A DNA stretch of 64,000 bases from Pseudoglutamicibacter cumminsii (GTDB lineage: Bacteria > Actinomycetota > Actinomycetes > Actinomycetales > Micrococcaceae): contig NZ_QFWG01000001.1 in assembly GCF_003143995.1 (NCBI RefSeq), positions 62,001 to 126,000 on the forward strand, in the 5' to 3' direction. Position numbers and translations under genes: made by a program. Under the pieces are notes generated by a model. That model was given only the letters and a program-made list of their open reading frames with translations, ran no database searches and had not been told where the DNA came from. Numbering within the stretch: the first letter of the stretch is position 1; every line of letters starts with the position of its first letter. Below are positions 25,289-35,309 of this stretch, piece after piece.

Positions 25289-26874
25289 TGGGCGTTCCGA
25301 AGGTCATTCCAAACCTCACGCGTGAGGAGTTTGTTGCTACTGCGGCGTCGGCTGATGGCCCCCGGGTTATCCCGGTGACCGCTCGGATGCTCGCTGACGG
25401 CCTCACCCCGTTGGGCGTGTACCGGCGCCTGGCCGATCAGCGTCCCGGAACGTTCCTCATGGAATCAGCGACGGCCGGCCAGTGGGCTCGGTATTCCTTC
25501 ATCGGCGCCGGAAGTGCCGCGATGCTCACCGAATCCGAAGGCCAAGCGGTGTGGGAAGGAACTCCGCCGGTCGGCATCCCGGCTGAAGGCAACGTCATGG
25601 ATGTTCTGCGGGAGACCCTGCAGTTCCTCAAGCGTGGTCAGCAGAACGTGACCCGCCCATCGTTCCCTTTCGTTTCCGGCTTGATGGGATACATCGGCTG
25701 GGATGCGGTCCGTTATTGGGAAAAGCTTGGCGAAGGCCCTGCCGATGACATGCAGGTGCCGATGCTTGCGCTTCAGCTTGTGACCGACATGGCGGTCTAT
25801 GACCACCTGGATGGTTCGCTGACCCTGGTCGCTAACGCCTACAACAAGAACGGCCTCGACACCGGCGCTGAAGGCGCTTATGACGATGCGGTGGTTCGCT
25901 TGCAGCGGATGGCTCAGCGGCTCGGTGAACCTTCAGTGGCCGAAGCCCCCGTGCCGATGCCGTCGGCGGATGTCTCGGGTGAAGAAATGTTCGCGACGGT
26001 GAAGCAGACGTGGGCTGAGCCTGACTTCCTGAAAGCGATCGATACGATCAAGGACGCGATCGTGGACGGCGAAGTGTTCCAGGCTGTTGTGGGCCGGCGC
26101 TTCGAGCTCCCAACACGAGCGAGCGCGCTAGACGTCTACCGCGTCCTGCGGGCGACCAACCCGAGTCCGTACATGTATGTCGCGACCTACCAGTCAGGGG
26201 AGGGCGAGCCGTTCTCGGTGATCGGGTCTTCACCGGAAGCGCTTGTGACCGTGAAATCCGGCAGCGTCGTGACCCACCCGATCGCTGGTTCCCGCCCACG
26301 CGGAGCAACCCCGACCGGCGACGACGCCCTCGCTAAAGAACTCCTCGAAGACCCCAAGGAACGGTCCGAACACATCATGCTCGTGGACCTTTCCCGCAAC
26401 GACCTCTCGAAGGTCTGCACCCCGGGCACCGTGGACGTCACCCAGTTCATGGAGATCGTGCGCTACAGCCACATCATGCACATGGAATCCACCGTGACCG
26501 GCGAAGTTGAGGCCCACGCGAACGCCTACGATGTGCTGCGCGCCGTGTTCCCGGCCGGAACCCTCTCCGGGGCGCCTAAGCCCCGCGCACTGCAGCTGCT
26601 CGATGAGCTTGAACCGGTAGGCCGCGGAATCTATGGCGGCGTGGTCGGCTACTTCGATTCCGCAGGCGACATGGACATGGCCATCGCGATCCGGACCGCA
26701 GTCCTCAAGGATGGCACCGCCTACGTTTCAGCAGGCGCAGGCATTGTGGCTGACTCCCAACCGGATTCAGAAGCACTCGAGACCGTGAACAAGTCGTTCG
26801 CGCCACTGCGCGCCGTATGGCTTGCAGATGAACTCAGCTCACCTGAACGCGGAGGCGACAATGCCTCGAACTAA
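25288..26874 (+). CDS. trpE: Anthranilate synthase component I
   Basis: 528 residues from the ATG at 25288 (an in-frame GTG sits at 25285; the GGGGAG spacing suits the ATG). The chorismate-binding domain has PIAGSRPRGATPTGDD, ERSEHIMLVDLSRNDLSKVC and the C-terminal IYGGVVGYFDSAGDMDMAIAIRT-type stretch (26629-26697); the N-terminal ESATAGQWARYSFIG contains the Ser-rich feedback site for tryptophan. It makes anthranilate with ammonia from TrpG, which is not encoded here. No leader peptide or attenuator precedes it because hisI overlaps its start. Confidence 0.97.
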   Translation: MGVPKVIPNLTREEFVATAASADGPRVIPVTARMLADGLTPLGVYRRLADQRPGTFLMESATAGQWARYSFIGAGSAAMLTESEGQAVWEGTPPVGIPAEGNVMDVLRETLQFLKRGQQNVTRPSFPFVSGLMGYIGWDAVRYWEKLGEGPADDMQVPMLALQLVTDMAVYDHLDGSLTLVANAYNKNGLDTGAEGAYDDAVVRLQRMAQRLGEPSVAEAPVPMPSADVSGEEMFATVKQTWAEPDFLKAIDTIKDAIVDGEVFQAVVGRRFELPTRASALDVYRVLRATNPSPYMYVATYQSGEGEPFSVIGSSPEALVTVKSGSVVTHPIAGSRPRGATPTGDDALAKELLEDPKERSEHIMLVDLSRNDLSKVCTPGTVDVTQFMEIVRYSHIMHMESTVTGEVEAHANAYDVLRAVFPAGTLSGAPKPRALQLLDELEPVGRGIYGGVVGYFDSAGDMDMAIAIRTAVLKDGTAYVSAGAGIVADSQPDSEALETVNKSFAPLRAVWLADELSSPERGGDNASN

Positions 26875-27586
26875 CGAGCAACCACGCACTCAAACCACAC
26901 CAAGCAAGCGACGCTTCGGGCAACGCAAACACGTCGTCCTCGCGGGGCTTGCCGTCTCGATCTCGGCGCTCATCCTCATCTCACAGACCTGGATCACAGT
27001 CGGAGCGCCCGACACCGGAGTTGCCGTGGCAGGCCTCGACGTAGCCGGCGGAACAGCCTCCCCAGCGGCAGTCGCGCTCGCCGTCGTGATGCTTGCCGCC
27101 ACCATCGCGCTGACGATCGCGGGTCCCGTAACCCGTTGGATCATCACCGTGGTCCAGGCGCTCGCCGGCGCCGGCGTTGCCGGCGTCAGCATCTGGTCGG
27201 CGCTGTCGCCGCAAGATGCCGCAGCGACCAAGGTCGGGGAAACCTTTGGACTCGGGATTGTGAGTAGCAACTACGACGTCACGGTTTTCCCTTACATCAC
27301 CGCGGTCCTCGGCGTGCTCATGGTTCTCGTTGCGGTGTGGGGTTCGCTCGTAGCCGCACCTGCCGCATCGAAATCAAGCAAGTATGACCGTGCAGGCTCA
27401 GCACCTCGTCGTGGCAAGCGCCAAGCTGGCACGGCAGGCGAGGTCGAGCAAGGCGAGATCAAGCCAGATGAGATCGAGCGGGATGAGATTGAGCTGGATG
27501 AAATAGATCAGTGGGACGCGTTGACGCAAGGCGAGGATCCCACCGATCCAGACGGGCCGAACACCGCCCGCGCCCGCTTCTACTGA
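26861..27586 (+). CDS. Trp operon-associated membrane protein
   Basis: About 241 residues from the ATG at 26861, which has GGAGG six bases upstream; it overlaps trpE by 14 bp. Four membrane helices (starting near LAGLAVSISALILISQTW) fit the actinobacterial tryptophan-associated transmembrane family, which lies between trpE and trpC in many genomes and has no proven function. The hydrophilic tail is unusual: five consecutive 5-residue units (EVEQG, EIKPD, EIERD, EIELD, EIDQW) are encoded by a 15-bp tandem repeat. Confidence 0.85.
   Translation: MPRTNEQPRTQTTPSKRRFGQRKHVVLAGLAVSISALILISQTWITVGAPDTGVAVAGLDVAGGTASPAAVALAVVMLAATIALTIAGPVTRWIITVVQALAGAGVAGVSIWSALSPQDAAATKVGETFGLGIVSSNYDVTVFPYITAVLGVLMVLVAVWGSLVAAPAASKSSKYDRAGSAPRRGKRQAGTAGEVEQGEIKPDEIERDEIELDEIDQWDALTQGEDPTDPDGPNTARARFY
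27440..27514. repeat. Five-unit 15-bp coding repeat in the membrane-protein tail
   Basis: Units start at 27440, 27455, 27470, 27485 and 27500. Each keeps the frame and encodes an acidic pentapeptide beginning E-[IV]. Confidence 0.85.
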
Positions 27587-27807
27587 GCAACATCACACGA
27601 GAAACATGACTCGCCGTGCGTAGCGATTGAGCGGTCAACGGCGAGAAGTGGCAGAATAGACATAAGCGTGTGTTCATGCTGCCGCTTCACTCGCACGAAG
27701 CCGGCCGTGCAAGGAACGCACACCTACCCGTGGCCTCACGGTCGCGGATGCCCCATAGAGGGCAGAGCATCACTGACCTGAGGTTTCAACTCGAAGGAGA
27801 TAGGGAT

Positions 27808-28062
27808 ATGCCTCTCGATCGCCAGACCATTGCTCATGACCCAATCCATGAGCAGCACCTGGGCCACGGCAACACGGTTGCTTCGTGGGCAATGTTCACC
27901 ATCATGTTTGTTGGCTTCCTGCTGTCCTGCATCGCCTTCACCATCCCGAACTGGTTCCTCTTCTGGACCGGCGGCGTGATCCTGGTTGTCGGCATCATCG
28001 TCGGCCTCGTTCTGAAGGCCGCTGGCTTTGGCGTGGGCGGATCCCGTACAAAGCACGACTAA
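27808..28062 (+). CDS. Small membrane protein of the trp operon (HGxxPAAW-like)
   Basis: 84 residues, ATG with GAAGGAG eight bases upstream. Two membrane helices follow HGNTVASWAMF, which aligns with the HGxxPAAW signature of a small actinobacterial family encoded between trpE and trpC; here PAAW reads VASW. Function unknown. It ends in a basic RTKHD tail. Confidence 0.78.
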   Translation: MPLDRQTIAHDPIHEQHLGHGNTVASWAMFTIMFVGFLLSCIAFTIPNWFLFWTGGVILVVGIIVGLVLKAAGFGVGGSRTKHD

Positions 28063-28071
28063 CGTTGTGAA

Positions 28072-28106
28072 CGAACGGCCCCGCGAAAGACTCGCGGGGC
28101 TTCGTT
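28072..28106 (+). terminator. Hairpin after the small trp-operon membrane gene
   Basis: GCCCCGCGA pairs with TCGCGGGGC over a 5-base loop; CGAAC/GTTCG extends the stem. It could reduce read-through into trpC or be an internal processing site. Confidence 0.6.
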
Positions 28107-28140
28107 CTATACAGGGTTGTTCTACACAGGGTTCTATACC
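28104..28140. repeat. Three-unit degenerate repeat upstream of trpC
   Basis: GTTCTATACAGG, GTTCTACACAGG and GTTCTATACC occur in series with short spacers. Confidence 0.7.
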
Positions 28141-28226
28141 CGCCACACACATCACTTATTGAACTCAACGCTGACTGAACGCAGCGCATAGTGATCTCAG
28201 TCCGCAGAAGGGGAGAGGCACGGCAC

Positions 28227-29048
28227 ATGGCAGAGACCACTGTTCTGGATCAGATCATCGAAGGTGTTAAGGAAGATCTGGCCGCACGTAAGCAGCTTGT
28301 GCCGCTTGAAGAGGTTAAGCGCCGTGCCGCTGAAGCCGCACCGGCCCGCGATGCGTTGGCCGCCTTGACACCTAACGCTGACTCCGCGTTCGCCGTGATT
28401 TCCGAGGTCAAGCGCCGCTCGCCATCCAAGGGCGCGCTCGCTGACATCCCGGAGCCAGCGGACCTTGCCGCTGAATACGAAGCCGGTGGCGCCGCCGCTA
28501 TCTCAGTTCTGACGGAACAGCGCCGCTTCGGCGGCTCGCTCGCAGATTTCGATGCGGTACGGGCACGCGTCGACGTCCCGTTGCTACGCAAAGACTTCAC
28601 AGTCGACGAGTACCAGATCTACGAAGCGCGAGCGCATGGCGCTGATCTGGTTCTGCTGATCGTTGCTGCCTTGACGGATCAGGAGCTCAGCGACTTCCTC
28701 GAGCTCACTCACGAGCTGGGAATGAACGCGCTCGTCGAAACGCACACTCCGGAAGAGATCGAACGCGCCGCGAAAGTCGGCTCCAAGATCGTGGGCGTTA
28801 ACGTTCGCAACCTCAAGACCCTCGATGTCGATACCGGCCACTATGCTGAACTCGCCAAGCACCTACCAGCTGGGGTTGTGACGGTCGCTGAATCCGGCGT
28901 CGAAGACATCGAACAGGTCAAGACCTACGCACACGCGGGTGCAGACGCGGTCCTCGTCGGCGAGGCCCTCGTCAAACACGCACAGCCACGCGAAACCGTC
29001 GCCGAGTTCACGGCTACCGGTCACGCCATCAGGTCTGCTGCCCGCTAA
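28227..29048 (+). CDS. trpC: Indole-3-glycerol phosphate synthase
   Basis: 273 residues from the ATG at 28227 with GGGGAG upstream; the frame is open 12 codons further. TIM barrel with [12 protein letters not shown] (catalytic Lys), the second catalytic Lys in LLRKDF, the acid in [18 protein letters not shown] and AESGVED. It forms indole-3-glycerol phosphate from CdRP. trpD and trpF are not in the window. Confidence 0.97.
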   Translation: MAETTVLDQIIEGVKEDLAARKQLVPLEEVKRRAAEAAPARDALAALTPNADSAFAVISEVKRRSPSKGALADIPEPADLAAEYEAGGAAAISVLTEQRRFGGSLADFDAVRARVDVPLLRKDFTVDEYQIYEARAHGADLVLLIVAALTDQELSDFLELTHELGMNALVETHTPEEIERAAKVGSKIVGVNVRNLKTLDVDTGHYAELAKHLPAGVVTVAESGVEDIEQVKTYAHAGADAVLVGEALVKHAQPRETVAEFTATGHAIRSAAR

Positions 29049-29101
29049 TCTCCAGCCAAACCATCAAGCTCACGCTGTACCCACCATCATCAAGGAAAAG
29101 C

Positions 29102-30409
29102 ATGACCAGCACACCAGAGTCTGAAGAGAACCGCACCACCATGGCGGATTCGTTCATGGCCGGCTCCCTGCGTAACGCGCCCGGCCCTTACTTCGGTGAA
29201 TACGGCGGCCGATGGATGCCGGAGTCCCTGGTTCGTGCGCTCGATGAGCTGGCTGAAACCTTCAACGCGGCCAAGGATGACCCTGAGTTCGTCGCCGAGT
29301 TCCAGGACCTGCTGGCCAACTATGCCAACCGTCCATCGCTTCTGACCGAAGCACCACGATTCGCAGAACACGCGGGCGGCGTACGGATCTTCCTCAAGCG
29401 CGAAGACCTCAACCACACCGGTTCGCACAAGATCAACAATGTGCTCGGCCAGGCGCTGCTCGCTAAGCGGATGGGGAAGAACCGCCTCATCGCTGAGACC
29501 GGCGCAGGCCAGCACGGCGTAGCAACCGCAACCGCAGCCGCACTCTTCGGTATGGAATGCGTTGTCTACATGGGCGAAGAAGACACTCAGCGTCAAGCGC
29601 TCAATGTAGCCCGCATGGAACTGCTCGGTGCGAAGGTTGTGCCAGTTGCGGTGGGCTCCCGCACACTCAAAGACGCGATCAACGAAGCGCTGCGCGACTG
29701 GGTCGCCAACGTCGACCACACCCACTACCTGCTCGGAACCGCGGCCGGACCGTACCCGTTCCCGAGCATGGTGCGCTTCTTCCACGAGTGCATCGGTAAC
29801 GAAGCCCGCGAACAGATCATCGAACAAGCCGGGCGCCTCCCAGACGCCGTATGCGCATGCGTCGGCGGTGGTTCCAACGCGATCGGAACCTTCCACGCGT
29901 TCCTCGACGACAAAGAGGTTGAACTGCACGGGCTCGAAGCCGGCGGCGACGGAATCGACACCCCGCGCCACGCCGCCACGATCACCCTCGGCCGGGCCGG
30001 CGTGCTCCACGGCGCCAAGACCTACCTCATGCAGGACGAAGACGGCCAGACCATCGAATCCCATTCGGTCTCCGCAGGCCTCGACTACCCAGCCGTCGGT
30101 CCAGAGCACGCGTACCTTGCGGACATCCACCGCGTTCAGTACACCGCCATCACAGACAGCGAAGCGATGGACGCGTTCCGACTCCTTTCGCAAACCGAAG
30201 GCATCCTGCCAGCCATCGAATCCAGCCACGCACTCGCCGGCGCCATCAAAGTCGGCCAGCGCATGGCTGAGGAAGCGAAAGCCAACGGCCAAGACCCAGC
30301 CGAGCGCATCGTCGTGGTGACTTTGTCCGGCCGCGGCGATAAGGACGTCGCAACCGCAGCCCGCTGGTTCGGACTGCTCAACGAAAACGACGAACAGGAA
30401 GGCGAGTAA
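29102..30409 (+). CDS. trpB: Tryptophan synthase beta chain
   Basis: 435 residues, AAGGA before the ATG. The PLP-binding Lys is in HTGSHKINN, preceded by LKREDLNH; the phosphate-binding [10 protein letters not shown] and ammonium/serine site [12 protein letters not shown] are clear. It condenses indole with serine. The first 25 residues or so are a polar extension. It is 2 bp before trpA. Confidence 0.98.
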   Translation: MTSTPESEENRTTMADSFMAGSLRNAPGPYFGEYGGRWMPESLVRALDELAETFNAAKDDPEFVAEFQDLLANYANRPSLLTEAPRFAEHAGGVRIFLKREDLNHTGSHKINNVLGQALLAKRMGKNRLIAETGAGQHGVATATAAALFGMECVVYMGEEDTQRQALNVARMELLGAKVVPVAVGSRTLKDAINEALRDWVANVDHTHYLLGTAAGPYPFPSMVRFFHECIGNEAREQIIEQAGRLPDAVCACVGGGSNAIGTFHAFLDDKEVELHGLEAGGDGIDTPRHAATITLGRAGVLHGAKTYLMQDEDGQTIESHSVSAGLDYPAVGPEHAYLADIHRVQYTAITDSEAMDAFRLLSQTEGILPAIESSHALAGAIKVGQRMAEEAKANGQDPAERIVVVTLSGRGDKDVATAARWFGLLNENDEQEGE

Positions 30410-30411
30410 GC

Positions 30412-31215
30412 GTGAGCCAGCCCGCACCACGAATCACATCCGGCGACGCGATCGCTCGCGCGCGTCAAGAAGGACGCCCAGCTCTGATCGCCTACCTCCC
30501 GGCAGGTTACCCCGACGTTCAGTCGACGATCGACGCCGCGATCGCTGCAGCTAAGAACGGCGCCGACATCATCGAGATCGGCCTGCCATACTCCGACCCC
30601 GTGATGGACGGGCCTGTCATCCAGGCCGCGACAACCGAATCCCTAGCCAACGGTTTCAAGGTCCCGCAGGTCTTCGAGATCATCGAAAAAGTGACCGCCG
30701 AAGTCGACGCCGCGGTCCTCATCATGACCTACTGGAACCTCGTGATTCGCATGGGCGTCGACGAGTTCGCGCGCCGACTCGCAGAAGCCGGCGGCGCTGG
30801 CCTCATCACCCCGGACCTCTTGCCGGAAGAAGCCAGCGACTGGATGGAAGCCTCCGAGAAATACGGGCTCGACCGCGTATTCCTGACCGCTCCATCCAAC
30901 ACCCCTGAACGCGTTAAGCAGACCGTGGAAGCATCCCGAGGATTCGTATACTGCGTTTCGATCATGGGTGTCACAGGCGCCCGCGATACCGTCTCCGACG
31001 CCGCGCAAGGCGTTGTTGAAGCGGTACGTGTTGCAGGCGACATGCCGGCGTGCGTGGGTCTCGGCGTGTCCCAGCGCAAACACGTTGAAGAGATCGGCGC
31101 GTATGCCGACGGCGTGATCGTTGGTACCGCGCTCGTGCGCGAGCTCGGCGAAAACGGGCCGCAAGGCGTCGGAAAGCTCACCGCGGAACTAGCCGGGCGA
31201 GGTAGCGGCGCATGA
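30412..31215 (+). CDS. trpA: Tryptophan synthase alpha chain
   Basis: 267 residues, GTG start. TIM barrel with the catalytic Glu in IIEIGLPYSDPVMDGPVIQ and the Asp in GLITPDLLPEE-like region, plus MTYWN and GVTGARDT. It releases indole from indole-glycerol phosphate and passes it to TrpB. It overlaps lgt by 4 bp, so tryptophan synthase and lipoprotein maturation are co-transcribed. Confidence 0.98.
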   Translation: MSQPAPRITSGDAIARARQEGRPALIAYLPAGYPDVQSTIDAAIAAAKNGADIIEIGLPYSDPVMDGPVIQAATTESLANGFKVPQVFEIIEKVTAEVDAAVLIMTYWNLVIRMGVDEFARRLAEAGGAGLITPDLLPEEASDWMEASEKYGLDRVFLTAPSNTPERVKQTVEASRGFVYCVSIMGVTGARDTVSDAAQGVVEAVRVAGDMPACVGLGVSQRKHVEEIGAYADGVIVGTALVRELGENGPQGVGKLTAELAGRGSGA

Positions 31216-32213
31216 TCACACAGGCGACCACCACAGCACTTGTGCCGGCCGCGATCCCATCGCCGCCGAGGGAGTTCTCGGCGTTCCACCTCGGGCCGCT
31301 GACCATCCACATGTATGCGATCTGCATCCTCATCGGGATCATCGCAGCGCTCATCCTGACGCAGCGCCGCTGGAAGGCCCGCGGGGGCAATCCCGAGCTC
31401 GTGTGGGATGTAGCGATCTGGGCGGTTCCGCTCGGCATCATAGGTGGTCGCCTCTATCACGTGTTCTCGTCTCCGGACGAGTACTTCGGTCCCGACTATG
31501 ACGGCACCGGGGACCCCATCAAGATCCTGTACATCGCCAACGGCGGGCTCGGGATCTGGGGTGCGGTAGCGCTCGGTGCGGTGGGCGTGTGGATCGCGAC
31601 GCGCCGCGCAGGGGTTCGGTTCTCAACGTTTGCGGACGCCGCCGCGCCAGGCGTGCTGCTCGCCCAGGCCATCGGCCGCTGGGGTAACTACTTCAACCAG
31701 GAACTCTTCGGTAGCCCAACCGAGTTGCCGTGGGGACTCAAGATCGACGCGGACTCACCGACCTTCCCGGCCGGCATACCAGCCGAAACCCTGTTCCACC
31801 CGACGTTCCTGTACGAATCCATCTGGAACATCCTCGGCGTCATGGTCATCTTGCTGATCGACCGGACCCGTCACATGCGTCGCGGCTCGATCTTGTGGCT
31901 CTACATCGTGATCTACACGGCCGGCCGAACTTGGATCGAAGCACTGCGCATCGACGAAGCCCAGATGATCACGATCGCAGGCATCACGCAGCGCCTCAAT
32001 GTGTGGGTATCGATCCTCGTGTTCATCGGCGCGCTCATCGCGTTCGTGATCGCGTATCAGCGTGGCAAGAACGCACCCGAGATCGACGTTGACCTGCCAG
32101 GCCGCACACCACGCGCGGTAACCGCCGCCACTAGCGCCGGCACAGATTCAGGTGACACAACCGACGGAGCCGCTACTGCATCGTCGGAAGCTGACAAAAA
32201 CACAACTACATAA
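31212..32213 (+). CDS. lgt: Prolipoprotein diacylglyceryl transferase
   Basis: 333 residues with seven membrane helices. The family signature GRWGNYFNQELFG is present, as are HMYAICILIGI and the GGRLYHVFS segment. It attaches diacylglycerol to the lipobox Cys of prolipoproteins such as the Rieske protein in this window. A Thr/Asp/Ala-rich cytoplasmic tail of about 45 residues follows the last helix. Confidence 0.97.
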   Translation: MITQATTTALVPAAIPSPPREFSAFHLGPLTIHMYAICILIGIIAALILTQRRWKARGGNPELVWDVAIWAVPLGIIGGRLYHVFSSPDEYFGPDYDGTGDPIKILYIANGGLGIWGAVALGAVGVWIATRRAGVRFSTFADAAAPGVLLAQAIGRWGNYFNQELFGSPTELPWGLKIDADSPTFPAGIPAETLFHPTFLYESIWNILGVMVILLIDRTRHMRRGSILWLYIVIYTAGRTWIEALRIDEAQMITIAGITQRLNVWVSILVFIGALIAFVIAYQRGKNAPEIDVDLPGRTPRAVTAATSAGTDSGDTTDGAATASSEADKNTTT

Positions 32214-32235
32214 GCACCCACAATGAAACATTCGA

Positions 32236-32280
32236 CCTACAGCCTGTGCTCGCCCCACGACGCGTTCACAGGGCTGTAGG
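32236..32280 (+). terminator. Imperfect hairpin after lgt
   Basis: CCTACAGCCTGTG pairs with CACAGGGCTGTAGG with one bulge. The right arm overlaps a TAGGCT box that could be the -10 of pyk. Confidence 0.55.
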
Positions 32281-32350
32281 CTTATCAACAGGTGAGAATA
32301 TGCGCAGCATGAGCGCTGCCGAATACGAAACCACGATGAGGCATTGAACC

Positions 32351-33940
32351 ATGATTGTTGACAAAGACAAAGCCAGCAAGACAAAGCGCCAGGTGCGGAG
32401 AGCCAAAATCGTTGTGACGTTTGGCCCTGCGCTCAGCACCAAGAAGATGGCGAAGAAGGCCCTCAAAGCGGGCATGAACGTCGCCCGACTCAACATGAGC
32501 CATGGCGATCACCAGACCCACCAGAACAATCTGGATAACCTGCGTGAGGCGTCGGAACAGCTCGGCAAGCCACTCGGCATTTTCGCTGACCTTCAGGGGC
32601 CAAAGATCCGTCTAGCGCGTTTCGCTGACGGGCCTCATGAGCTCGCTGAGGGTGACAGGTTCACGATCACCATCCGCGACGTTCCAGGCTCCAAAACTGA
32701 GTGCGGCACGACGTTCCCGGGCCTGGCTGAGAACGTCAACGTCGGCGACACGTTGCTCGTCAACGACGGCAAGGTTCGCTTGCGGGCGGTCGAGGTGACA
32801 GCCACCGATGTCGTAACCGAAGTTGAGGTTGGCGGCGAAGTATCGGATAACAAGGGCATCAACCTCCCGGGTGTTGCTGTGAATGTTCCGGCGCTTTCGG
32901 AGAAGGACGAAGAAGACCTGCGGTGGGCTCTGCGCGCGGGTGTGGACATGATTGCGTTGTCTTTCGTGCGTAACGCTTCGGACATCGATCCGGTGCATCA
33001 GATCATGCGTGAAGAGGGCCGGAAGGTCCCGGTGATCGCCAAGCTTGAGAAGCCTCAAGCGGTCGAGAACATCGAGGAAATCATTGACGCGTTTGACGCG
33101 ATCATGGTGGCTCGCGGCGACCTCGGCGTTGAGTTGCCGCTTGAAGACGTTCCTGTGGTGCAGAAGCACGCGGTCGAGCTGGCACGCCGCTGGGCTAAGC
33201 CGGTGATTGTTGCTACGCAGGTTTTGGAATCGATGATGGACGCCCCGACGCCGACGCGCGCTGAGGCTTCCGACTGCGCGAACGCGGTTCTGGATGGCGC
33301 CGATGCGGTCATGCTTTCGGGTGAAACCTCGGTTGGTAAGTACCCGATCAAGACGATCGAGACGATGGCGCGGATCATCAAGTCGACTGAGGCGCACGGG
33401 TTGAAGCGGATTCCGCCGTTGGCTGCGCGTCCACGCACTCGCGGTGGTGCGGTGACTCGGGCGGCTGTCGAGGTTGCTGAGGAAGTCGACGCGTCGTATC
33501 TGGTTGCGTTCACGCAGACGGGTGATTCGGCGCGGCGTTTGGCCCGTATGCGTTCGGAGATCCCGGCGTTAGGCTTCACATCGAGCGAGCAGACGTTCCG
33601 ATACATGAACCTGTTCTGGGGTATCGCGCCGGTTCTTGTGGATTTTGTAGATCACTCGGACAAGATGTCGCAGCAGGCGGAGGACTATCTGCTGGGTAGC
33701 AACTTGGCCGAAGAAGATGAGCTCGCGGTGATCGTTTCGGGTTCGCCTCCAGGCAAGGCTGGGTCGACGAACTCTCTGCGTGTGCATCGCTTGGGCGATA
33801 TGACGCACGGCGGAGAGGCCGGTCAGCGCAACGAGGAACGCCATGAGGAAATCAAACCGTGGCGCACGCGTGAACAGGCCGCTGAGGACCTCGTTCTGCG
33901 GATGAACGAGGGGCAAGCTACCCGACCACCGGCAATCTAG
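32351..33940 (+). CDS. pyk: Pyruvate kinase
   Basis: 529 residues, somewhat longer than the usual 470-490 because of a 17-residue basic N-terminus and a 35-residue polar C-terminal tail. Catalytic features are intact: RLNMSHG, DLQGPKIR, the catalytic Lys in VIAKLEKPQA, the metal Glu/Asp in MVARGDLGVELP, and MLSGETSVGKYP. It converts PEP and ADP to pyruvate and ATP. GAGG lies 10 bases before the ATG. It probably has its own promoter (TAGGCT at 32277). Confidence 0.95.
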   Translation: MIVDKDKASKTKRQVRRAKIVVTFGPALSTKKMAKKALKAGMNVARLNMSHGDHQTHQNNLDNLREASEQLGKPLGIFADLQGPKIRLARFADGPHELAEGDRFTITIRDVPGSKTECGTTFPGLAENVNVGDTLLVNDGKVRLRAVEVTATDVVTEVEVGGEVSDNKGINLPGVAVNVPALSEKDEEDLRWALRAGVDMIALSFVRNASDIDPVHQIMREEGRKVPVIAKLEKPQAVENIEEIIDAFDAIMVARGDLGVELPLEDVPVVQKHAVELARRWAKPVIVATQVLESMMDAPTPTRAEASDCANAVLDGADAVMLSGETSVGKYPIKTIETMARIIKSTEAHGLKRIPPLAARPRTRGGAVTRAAVEVAEEVDASYLVAFTQTGDSARRLARMRSEIPALGFTSSEQTFRYMNLFWGIAPVLVDFVDHSDKMSQQAEDYLLGSNLAEEDELAVIVSGSPPGKAGSTNSLRVHRLGDMTHGGEAGQRNEERHEEIKPWRTREQAAEDLVLRMNEGQATRPPAI

Positions 33941-33968
33941 CGTTGTTCTGATGCGTGAGAGGGCGCAC

Positions 33969-35162
33969 GTGAGCTGTGTAGACACGGGCTCTGAGCTGGT
34001 GCTTGCCGAACGTGCGGGTGCGTTGGGTGTTATTACGCTCAACCGTCCGGCCGCGGTGAACGCGCTGAACCTCGAGATGGTTGAGGCGATGCACCGCGCG
34101 CTGGATGCTTTCGCAGCCGATGATGCGGTGCATGCTGTGTTGCTGCGCGGCGCGGGGGAGCGCGGTTTGTGTGCAGGCGGCGATGTGCGCGTCATTTACC
34201 AGGCCACGCTCGGCGATCCTGCGGTTGCGATGGATTTCTTCGCGGCCGAGTACCGCCTGGATTACGCGATTTCGTGTTACCAGAAGCCTTTCATTCCGCT
34301 CATGGACGGGCTGGTTTTGGGCGGCGGAGTGGGGATTTCTGTTCCTGGTTCGCATCGGATTGTGAATGAGTCGTCTCGGGTGGGTATGCCTGAGGCGGGG
34401 ATCGGTTTCAGCCCGGACGTGGGTGCCTCGTATTTTCTGGCGCGTTCGCCTGGCGCGGTCGGCTGTTTCTTGTCGCTGACGGGCTTACACATCGGCGCGG
34501 CTGATGCGTTGTATTCGGGGCTTGCTGACGCTTTTGTTCCGTCGGCGAGCTGGGATGCGTTGATTGCGCAGCTTGAACGGGTCTCGTCTGCCTGTGAAGT
34601 CGACGATGTGGTGGCTGGCTTCGCGGCTCCGGTTGCGGATGCGAACGAGGAAGGGCCGGACGCTGGGCGTCTTGAATTAGCGCGCGGCTGGATTGATGAG
34701 GTTTTCTCGCGCGATTCGGTTGAGGAAATTTTTGCAGCGTTACAGGAGCGGGCTGAGTCGGCTGGCACCGATTCGCTTGAGCAGGAGGCGCTGGCTGCGA
34801 TGCGCCGCAACAGCCCAACGGGTATGAAAACGGCGTTGGAAGCGCTCAAACGTGCGCGAAACCTCAGCCTCGCGGAGACCTACAAGCAGGATTACCGCTT
34901 GTGCGGAAACGCGGTGCTGGGGAACAGGGCAACACAGTCTGAGCCGCGCGGTGGTGCTAGTGGTGTCCAGCGGGCTGGCCACGACATGCGTGAGGGGATC
35001 CGCGCGCAGATCATCGACAAGGACCGCAACCCCCAGTGGAACCCGGCAACGCTTGAGGACGTCGACGCTGACCTGGTAAGCAGTTTCTTCGCCGAGGTTC
35101 CCGGATACCCGGACCTTGCTCTCCCTGACGCTGATTCCCCTGACAAGTCCGGCCGAGCGTAG
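33969..35162 (+). CDS. 3-hydroxyisobutyryl-CoA hydrolase (crotonase family)
   Basis: About 397 residues from a GTG at 33969 with GAGAGGG six bases upstream; an ATG at 33951 is in frame but has no ribosome site. The crotonase fold shows LCAGGDVRVIYQ (oxyanion loop), GLVLGGGVGIS and MPEAGIGFSPDVGASYF, the pattern of 3-hydroxyisobutyryl-CoA hydrolases rather than hydratases. The step belongs to valine degradation. The C-terminal region (GNRATQSEPRGGASGV) looks locally expanded compared with the fold. Confidence 0.88.
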   Translation: MSCVDTGSELVLAERAGALGVITLNRPAAVNALNLEMVEAMHRALDAFAADDAVHAVLLRGAGERGLCAGGDVRVIYQATLGDPAVAMDFFAAEYRLDYAISCYQKPFIPLMDGLVLGGGVGISVPGSHRIVNESSRVGMPEAGIGFSPDVGASYFLARSPGAVGCFLSLTGLHIGAADALYSGLADAFVPSASWDALIAQLERVSSACEVDDVVAGFAAPVADANEEGPDAGRLELARGWIDEVFSRDSVEEIFAALQERAESAGTDSLEQEALAAMRRNSPTGMKTALEALKRARNLSLAETYKQDYRLCGNAVLGNRATQSEPRGGASGVQRAGHDMREGIRAQIIDKDRNPQWNPATLEDVDADLVSSFFAEVPGYPDLALPDADSPDKSGRA

Positions 35163-35180
35163 AAGCAACTAGCATCTTAA

Positions 35181-35222
35181 AAGGCCTGTGGGGCACAACC
35201 ATCGTTGTGCCCCACAGGCCTT
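35181..35222. terminator. Bidirectional hairpin terminator
   Basis: A perfect 19-bp stem (AAGGCCTGTGGGGCACAAC with its complement) and a CATC loop, between the hydrolase gene and the convergent tRNA-Leu. Confidence 0.9.
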
Positions 35223-35227
35223 CTGTG

Positions 35228-35309
35228 TGCCCGAGGCGGGACTCGAACCCGCACGATTTTCATCGCTGCATTTTGAGTGCAGTGCGTCTACCAATTCCGC
35301 CACTCGGGC
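35228..35309 (-). tRNA. tRNA-Leu (CAA)
   Basis: An 82-base class II tRNA on the minus strand: acceptor GCCCGAG/CTCGGGC, anticodon stem CTGCA/TGCAG with loop CTCAAAA (anticodon CAA), a variable arm CGATGAAAATCG and T-arm GGGTTCGAGTCCC. Confidence 0.96.

Noticed and set aside
25240-25290. Tryptophan attenuator or T-box before trpE
   Set aside because: hisI overlaps the trpE start, leaving no leader.
29090-30430. Long 446-codon minus-strand ORF opposite trpB
   Set aside because: It is the antisense shadow of trpB, a common artefact at high GC.
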